A stretch of DNA of 8,612 nucleotides from an uncultured Oscillospiraceae bacterium (GTDB lineage: Bacteria; Bacillota; Clostridia; Oscillospirales; Oscillospiraceae), in contig CAAFMG010000017.1 in assembly GCA_900763965.1 (NCBI GenBank), positions 1-8,612 on the forward strand. The letters are read 5' to 3'. The notes below the pieces were generated by a model, which worked only from the letters and a program-made list of their open reading frames with translations, did not search any database and was not told where the DNA came from. Positions within the stretch are counted from its first letter, which is position 1, and each line of letters begins with the position of its first letter. Below are positions 1 to 5,200 of this stretch, piece after piece. A program made the position numbers and the translations under genes.

Positions 1-98
1 AAAATGATACATTCTCAATTATCTACCGAAATTACCAAATCGCCACGGTAGACGCTGTGGAAGGAAAGTTGCTTGAACGCCACATCCGCAGACTGTAA
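1..98 (+). CDS. C-terminal end of an unrecognised protein (partial)
   Basis: Reading the plus strand in the frame that starts at base 3 gives 31 sense codons with no interruption, then TAA at 96-98. The other two plus frames are closed early (TGA at 5-7, TAG at 49-51). The peptide begins NDTFSIIYRNYQ and ends in a basic, leucine-rich segment (KLLERHIRRL), which looks like a helical protein C-terminus. I do not recognise the family and assign no function. The gene converges on the pilus operon, and the intergenic hairpins at 205-249 lie between them. The window starts inside this gene, so neither its length nor its start can be judged. The alternative is a chance open frame, because 31 codons is short evidence. 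Confidence 0.5.
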   Translation, partial: NDTFSIIYRNYQIATVDAVEGKLLERHIRRL

Positions 99-134
99 CC
101 CATGTGTCTTCCCTATGTGTTACCTATGTTTCTC
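99..134. repeat. degenerate ~12-bp tandem repeat, three units
   Basis: Directly after the stop of the partial gene lie three related units: CCCATGTGTCTT (99-110), CCCTATGTGTTA (111-122) and CCTATGTTTCTC (123-134). The shared core is C-C-(T)-ATGT-K-T. The ATGT cores begin at 102, 115 and 126, so the spacing is 13 then 11, not a strict period. Function unknown. It could be decayed tandem duplication or chance low complexity. Confidence 0.35.
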
Positions 135-143
135 TTGACATAC

Positions 144-170
144 TATCCGCCCCTACACGGACGGTGCAAA
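144..170 (+). repeat. dispersed intergenic repeat, half-palindrome copy A
   Basis: TATCCGCCCCTACA at 144-157 is followed after 7 nt by TGCAA. The same 14 bases recur exactly at 261-274, also followed after 7 nt by TGCAA, and in reverse orientation at 8433-8446. This copy lacks the upstream GGGCGGAT arm that makes the other two palindromic. It therefore looks like a truncated member of one dispersed repeat family. Confidence 0.6.
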
Positions 171-185
171 CAAATTACATTTGTT

Positions 186-269
186 AATGTTTGTTACTGC
201 CATTGTCGGCGCATTTGCGCCGACGTTGTTTTCCCATGGGGAAAACAACCGGGCGGATGATATCCGCCC
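186..269. repeat. mosaic intergenic repeat with three back-to-back hairpins
   Basis: Three perfect palindromes lie almost end to end. Hairpin 1 pairs GTCGGCGC (205-212) with GCGCCGAC (217-224) around ATTT. Hairpin 2 pairs GTTGTTTTCCC (225-235) with GGGAAAACAAC (239-249) around ATG. Hairpin 3 pairs GGGCGGAT (251-258) with ATCCGCCC (262-269) around GAT. The 27 bases 186-212, from AATGTTTGTTACTGCC through the first stem arm, recur identically at 8559-8585 in the same orientation. No gene is visible in 99-368. The arrangement resembles mosaic palindromic elements of the REP/BIME kind or a non-autonomous mobile element, but I cannot name the family. Confidence 0.8.
205..232 (+). terminator. possible rho-independent terminator for the plus-strand partial gene
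   Basis: Read on the plus strand, the 8-bp GC-rich stem 205-212/217-224 is followed by GTTGTTTT, a modest T-rich run. It lies about 107 nt after the TAA at 96-98, so the repeat could serve as that gene's terminator. The T-run is interrupted by G, and the T's also form the arm of the next hairpin, so the call is weak. Confidence 0.3.
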
Positions 270-314
270 CTACATGGCGTGTGCAATTCGGTGGGCGGAC
301 AAAATTTTTGAGGT

Positions 315-352
315 TGCAAAAGAACCCCCCAGAGCAGTTTGCTCTGGGGGGT
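315..352 (-). terminator. rho-independent terminator of the pilus operon
   Basis: A 13-bp perfect stem pairs 324-336 (ACCCCCCAGAGCA) with 340-352 (TGCTCTGGGGGGT) around a 3-nt GTT loop. On the minus strand the stem is followed by TCTTTTGCAA, which gives a short U-run. It begins 17 nt downstream of the sortase stop codon. On the plus strand no T-run follows, so it acts in one direction. It fits as the single end of the four-gene transcript. Confidence 0.85.
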
Positions 353-368
353 GCATGATACAGACAGG

Positions 369-1007
369 TCATACCGCATCCGTCCGGTCGCAGCGCAGGG
401 TTACGCGCTGCTGGCCGCCCAGGGTGCAGGTGAATAGGGTCAGATCCCAGTCTCCGGCGGTCATCCGGGGGATGTCGTAGGGGTCTATCAGCTCCAGGTC
501 TGCCACGGTGTAGGAAAACACGTTGCCGTCTATGTCCTGAAAGGTCAGGCTGTCCCCGGGGGAAAGCTCCCGCAGGCGGCCGAAGTGGCTGGCGTAGTTG
601 TGGGCGGCGATGATCATGTTGTCCGTGTAGACGCTGCCGGTGTAGCGGCAGGGGGATACCCGCAGAGAGGGGTAATCCCAAGTGCTGATAATGGGCAACT
701 CCAGACCCAGCTCCGGGATGGTCAGCACGCCGATGTAGTCCCGGTTCTGCACCCGGGTCACAGGCATTTCCATGTCCGGGTTCAGCGCATAGTCCGGCTT
801 CGGCTCTGTCTCCTGAGGGGAGGCAGCAGTTGCGGGGGCTTGGGCAGGCTCCCGGCGCTCTGGCAGGGCGGTTTCCAGTTCCCGGAGCACCTGAGCCGTC
901 GTTTGGGCGGCATCGTTGCTCTGGCGCAGATTGTACATGGTCAGTCCCAGAGCCGCCGCCAGCAGCACCACCCCTAAGCGAACCAGCCAGGCAGAGCGCT
1001 TACCCAT
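369..1007 (-). CDS. sortase, membrane-anchored transpeptidase of the pilus operon
   Basis: Cysteine transpeptidase that would cleave LPQTG-type sorting signals and join the freed threonine to an amino group of a pilin lysine or of the cell wall. The protein has 212 residues: a short basic N-terminus, one membrane segment at about 7-24, a Pro/Glu-rich stalk at about 50-72, and the sortase domain from about 85 to the end. Catalytic residues are visible: His136 in IIAAHNYASHFG, Cys194 in LTLFTCT (TLxTC type) and Arg201 in GGQQRVTLRC. It lacks the N-terminal lid and C-terminal membrane helix usual in class C pilus polymerases, so its class is uncertain (closer to B/D/E-like forms). ATG at 1007-1005 overlaps the pilin stop by 8 nt, with GAGG at 1015-1018 spaced 7 nt. 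Two further cysteines, Cys120 (SPCRY) and Cys206, might pair. It should act on both LPQTG proteins encoded upstream. Confidence 0.93.
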   Translation of the reverse strand: MGKRSAWLVRLGVVLLAAALGLTMYNLRQSNDAAQTTAQVLRELETALPERREPAQAPATAASPQETEPKPDYALNPDMEMPVTRVQNRDYIGVLTIPELGLELPIISTWDYPSLRVSPCRYTGSVYTDNMIIAAHNYASHFGRLRELSPGDSLTFQDIDGNVFSYTVADLELIDPYDIPRMTAGDWDLTLFTCTLGGQQRVTLRCDRTDAV

Positions 1008-2217
1008 GGCGCTGCCTCTTTTTCAGTCCCAGACCCAGGGCAACCAATGTCAGTCCCCCCACCGTCAGCAGGGGCACAGGCCACCACAGCTGACCGGTCT
1101 GGGGCAGCTTGGTACCCTTGTAGCTGTTGAGGACAAGGAAGGTATCCTCCTCCTGCCAAACCTTGCTGGTGTATCCCTGGGGTTCGATCTCCCGCAGATT
1201 CCAGCGGTTTTCCTCGCCCTTTTGGTCTTTGGCAGGCAGGTTCTCCCAGCTGTACTGCCAGCTGTTTTCTTCGCTCAGCTTTTGGGTGTCATACACCAGG
1301 CCGTTGCACAGCAGCTCCACGGTAATGGATGCCGGGCGTTTGGCGGTGTGGCCTTGATCGTCCCAGCGCTTCTGCACCCGGCGGGTCACCAGGTCGGTGT
1401 CCGGCTGATAGGTGTTGGTCAGCAGGAAGGCATCCCCCTCCTGCCCCAGGCTCACCAGATAATGCTCCGGGACATCCTCGGTCAGCTGCCATTGGATCCG
1501 GTGGCCGTCCTGGGCGTACTTGGGAAGGGCTTTCCAGCTGTGCCGCCACCCGGTTTCCTTGGTCAGGGTTACGGTGTCATACACCGTCCCATCCTTTAGT
1601 AGATGCACTTGCAGGCTTTCCGGCAGGAATTCCTCCAGAATCCCCTGCCAGAGCTTCAGCACCCGCAGATCCACTGTTTCCGGCTCCTGGGGTACCTGGG
1701 TGGTGATGTGCTTGGGCTGGGTGATGACCTGATAGGCCAGAGTGCCGTCGGCAGTCCGGCTGGGCAGGCTCACCAGGAAGGGATCGGTCTGGACGCTTTT
1801 CCCGTCAATAACCGCTGAGCTGCCCCCCACCAGGTACAGGCCGGTGTTCAGATTTTCAAAGGTAACGCTGCCGGTGGCACGGGTCTGGCCCTGGGCCAGC
1901 GGGGTCAACTGATCCTGCCGGGCGTAGGCATCCAGGGTGCGGGCCAGGTCGGTGTACTGCTGGGTGGTCAGGCCGTTGAGGGAAACCGGATAGCGGGCAA
2001 AGTCCCCCGCCGGGGTGAATTTCCCCTGCTCGTCAAGGGAAGCGACATAGTACAGCCGGAGGGGGAAGCCCGCCACCGGGGCATCTGCATCCCCTACATT
2101 CACCGTCAGGGCGCAGACCTTCCCCACATCCACGGTCTGCCCCGCTGCCGACAGGGGCAGCAGGGAAAGCACCAGGATCAGGCACACCAGGGCCGGGAAA
2201 ATGGATTTATTTCTCAT
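1000..2217 (-). CDS. LPQTG pilin with B-type Cna repeats, probable shaft subunit
   Basis: Sortase-linked pilin of 405 residues. Signal peptide 1 to about 26 (hydrophobic core ALVCLILVLSLLPL, cleavage near SAAG). A SpaA-like N-terminal pilin domain spans about 27-170, with the E-box-like FENLNTGLYLV (Glu121) and then DPFLVSLP. YQVITQPKH follows at the position where shaft pilins carry the VYPKN motif, so Lys169 is the likely cross-linking lysine. Two Cna_B domains follow. One is at about 183-272 (KLW at 188-190, TEDVP, TNTY with Asn268). The other is at about 278-366 (KRW at 283-285, REIEPQGY, LNSY with Asn364). The Lys/Asn pairs with an acidic residue fit internal isopeptide bonds. The end is LPQTG at 371-375, a membrane helix at about 379-397 and KKRQRHG. 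I chose ATG 2217 because AAGGAGG precedes it by 7 nt; upstream in-frame starts would sit inside the preceding gene and hide the signal peptide. It overlaps the giant gene by 11 nt. Confidence 0.9.
   Translation of the reverse strand: MRNKSIFPALVCLILVLSLLPLSAAGQTVDVGKVCALTVNVGDADAPVAGFPLRLYYVASLDEQGKFTPAGDFARYPVSLNGLTTQQYTDLARTLDAYARQDQLTPLAQGQTRATGSVTFENLNTGLYLVGGSSAVIDGKSVQTDPFLVSLPSRTADGTLAYQVITQPKHITTQVPQEPETVDLRVLKLWQGILEEFLPESLQVHLLKDGTVYDTVTLTKETGWRHSWKALPKYAQDGHRIQWQLTEDVPEHYLVSLGQEGDAFLLTNTYQPDTDLVTRRVQKRWDDQGHTAKRPASITVELLCNGLVYDTQKLSEENSWQYSWENLPAKDQKGEENRWNLREIEPQGYTSKVWQEEDTFLVLNSYKGTKLPQTGQLWWPVPLLTVGGLTLVALGLGLKKRQRHG
1015..1018 (-). promoter_or_regulatory. ribosome binding site of the sortase gene, inside the pilin tail
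   Basis: GAGG on the minus strand lies 7 nt before the sortase ATG. It is encoded by the Lys-Arg codons (AAG AGG) of the pilin's basic tail. It is weaker than the AGGAGG sites of the two surface-protein genes, which suggests lower sortase output or dependence on translation of the pilin. Confidence 0.6.
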
Positions 2218-5200
2218 AGCGGCCCCTCCTTTTCCCTCTGGTTTGGGATTTTTTCCCATTTGTTGTGTACTGCGCCATCCGACACCACCGAACCAGCATC
2301 GCCCCGGCGGCGCAAAGCACCAAGGCCGTGCCCAGGGTGCGGAAGGCAGAGATTCCCCCGCCGCCGGTCTGGGGCAGCTCGGCATAGTTGATCCGGTTGG
2401 TCACTGTGACCTCCCCGCTGGGATTTTTCGCTGTGACCGTGATGTCGTTTTTGTCATAGGACACCACAAAGGGGATCCCGCTGACGTTGGCTTTCGTCCC
2501 ATTGCCAAGGATTGGCTGCCCCCGATCGTTCAGCTCATAGACATAATAGGGCGTATCCAAAGTAACATCGGTGAACTTGGCAAATACCGTCTGGTTCCCA
2601 TAAGCAAAGACGGCTTGGGTTTCCTTTACCTGATTCGTTCCCGCTTCGTCCGTAAACAGGCCAAAGTGGTAGGTTCCGTTGCGGGGTTTCTCAAGTGGAG
2701 TGCCGTCGGCATTTTGGAATGCCTTGTGTACCACGATCTCGCCCTTGTGGTTGGAGGCCGGGTAGGGATAGGTGGTGGATGCGTAGTGGATGGTCACGCC
2801 CAACGCCTTCTCAGCCGAATAATCCGGATAGCTGTTATCCTCCTGCCGCTCCGCAATCAGAACATAGCGTGGGGTATCATCCAGCACATAGCCCTCCGGC
2901 GCTTTCGTCTCCTGGATTTTGTACACCTTATCAAAATGCAGAAGGTTCGACTTCTCGCCAAAGGTCAGCTTGCCGTCATCACCGGTCGTTCCGGTGTAGA
3001 ATATTTCCGTCTCTTTCAGCTCGCCACCTTCCAGTTTCATCTCCGTCAGCTGAAATTCTGCACCGCTCAGGCTCAGGTTGGTATTGTTCCCATCCACCTT
3101 GGAAATGATGATCTTGGGCGTCCCTGTGCCTCCGGCTGTACCGCCGACCCCATAGTGGAACTGCTCATTCACAGAGCTGCCCTGGGTGGCATCATAGCCC
3201 AGCCAGTGGGCCTTGTTCGTCACGGTGACTTCCGTGTTCGGCGGTGCGTTGACGGTGGTGGTGTAGGAAACGGTCAGGGGCAGATTATCCGGCAGGACGA
3301 TTTTCAGTATCTGTTTTCCGTCCTTTGTCTCCACAGAGGGGGTCCACAGGTTCTTATCCAGCGCAGCGTTGGTCTTGTTGTTGCGCACCGTGATGGAGGA
3401 AGGATCCAGGGTCAGGTTTTCTCCCAGCTCATCCACCAGGGTGATTTTATCCGATTTGGGCATCAGGTCAATGCCCTCCTGGTTGAGCGTAATCACAAAG
3501 GGATAGTGGGCACCGGAAACCGTGTTCCTATCGCCCGTTTTCTTCTGCATCTGCTGCACAGACAGGGTCACAGGGCTTGTATGGCTGTCGATTGGCGTTC
3601 CATCTTTGAAAAGCCGAACCTTGTTTTCAAAGGTCTTTTCCTTTCCCCCCAGCAGGACTTCCGGATCCGTCAGCTTGCAGACGATTTGCAGCTCCACGGC
3701 GTAAAGGTCTCTGTTGCCGCCGCCGGCAACCAGATTTGTCACATCCATAATGGCTGTTTGACCATTTACATAGTAGTAGTTGGTTTTGGTTCCGGTATTA
3801 TTTATTACACTAGAGGTGTTGTACTTTTCTGTCCACGCTCCCCCCAGGCCGCTGATTTGGGCCATTGAGGGACTGGTGCTAACCTTTGGCCCATACCAAT
3901 ACATCCGAATGTAGGCAACCTCCATTCCCTGGGGGATCTGCTCCTCCACCCGGTAGGTGCCATCCAGCGTACCGGCATAGTTCAGGTGGATCAGCCAGCC
4001 TACATATTTTCCAGAGCCTGGCAGCAAGCGCATATCATACATTGCACCGTTTTTTTCATGGTGGTTGCGTGATGTGATTGTTTGGCCGTCCGTTGTAAAA
4101 TCATCTGCCAGTTCCTTGAAAATATTCGGCTTTGCGTACAGGGTCTGCCGTGCCGAGCCGTGGTCAGCCCAGTTTCCTTGTTCGGATGAGGTTTGCAGCC
4201 CGTTGCTATAGGTAAACACATCCCGGGATCCTTGGGGCAACGCATTCGGCTCTGTTTTCACCAGGACATACAGCGACTGATTCGCCAGCGGGATTTCGTT
4301 CAGAAGGGTGACCGTCAGGGGCTGACCATTCTGGCAAACGGCAGTATAGCTGCTAGGATTCTCCTCTGTCAGCTGCTTTTGCAGGTCAGCCAGCGTCGTG
4401 TAGTTCGACAAAGGCAGGTCGGATGCACCTGTATACACGCCCACCAGGGAATCCGCACGGATATGATTGCCTGTATTCCCCGATCCGCTGCCAGGGGTAT
4501 CCCTGAGGGCAAAGCCCTTAGGCAGCGATCTGCTGTTCACCTGGATTGCCCAGTAGAGGGTGCCGTTGGGATAATCCCCAGTACCCTTGTGGGGCTCATA
4601 GAACAGGGCGTACTTCTGAGCACCGAAGCTATTGTCGGCGGTAACCGTCACCTGGGTGCCGGTCTGGATGTTTTTGGCAGGATAATCCTTCCCGCCATAC
4701 CCTACCTGGCCGGTGATCGTCAGGGTATTGTTTACCGTCGCCGCACCACTGGTATTCGGCATTGCATAATAGGTCAGGCGATAGGCATGATTCTGGCCGG
4801 AGGAACAGGTTCCTGGGGTAATGGTAAATTGTGTCTGACCTTCAATTTTGACCCAGAAGGTTTCAGCAGGGTTTTGGTTTGCAAAATGATTCAGTGCCGC
4901 CTGATCATTCGCCTTGGAATCCGGGGCATTGTTATTTATGTGGAACGCATCCACCTTCACATAGCCCACAAAGGCCATGGGGCCGCTGAGGGTATCCGTC
5001 AGCCGGGCAGAGGACAGATTCCAATCTCCGGCCTCATTGACCAGCACCTGATAAGGATGGCTTCCTGCGGGAACGGTGAAGCTTGTGGCGGCATCCGGGG
5101 TCGTGCCATCGGCTTCGTAAACCGTACCAGTCATTGAAACATCGAATGCCTCATTAACCTCATTTCCCACCACTTTCCGAGACCATGCCTTGCGGGCGAT

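Noticed and set aside
205..269. CRISPR-like array or riboswitch in the left intergenic region
   Set aside because: The hairpins differ from each other and there are no unique spacers of even length. No conserved riboswitch core is visible and no start codon follows in either direction within reach.
2218..2385. Upstream extension of the pilin to a start at 2385
   Set aside because: The extra 56 residues (Pro/Trp/Gly-rich) come from the overlapping C-terminus of the giant gene in another frame and would bury the signal peptide. ATG 2217 has AGGAGG at ideal spacing.
2201..3868. Open frame of 555 codons on the plus strand
   Set aside because: It lies wholly antisense to the giant adhesin and the pilin start, has no recognisable domain, and its peptide is an irregular mix rich in Ile/Gly/Arg. 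GC bias of the real gene keeps this frame open.
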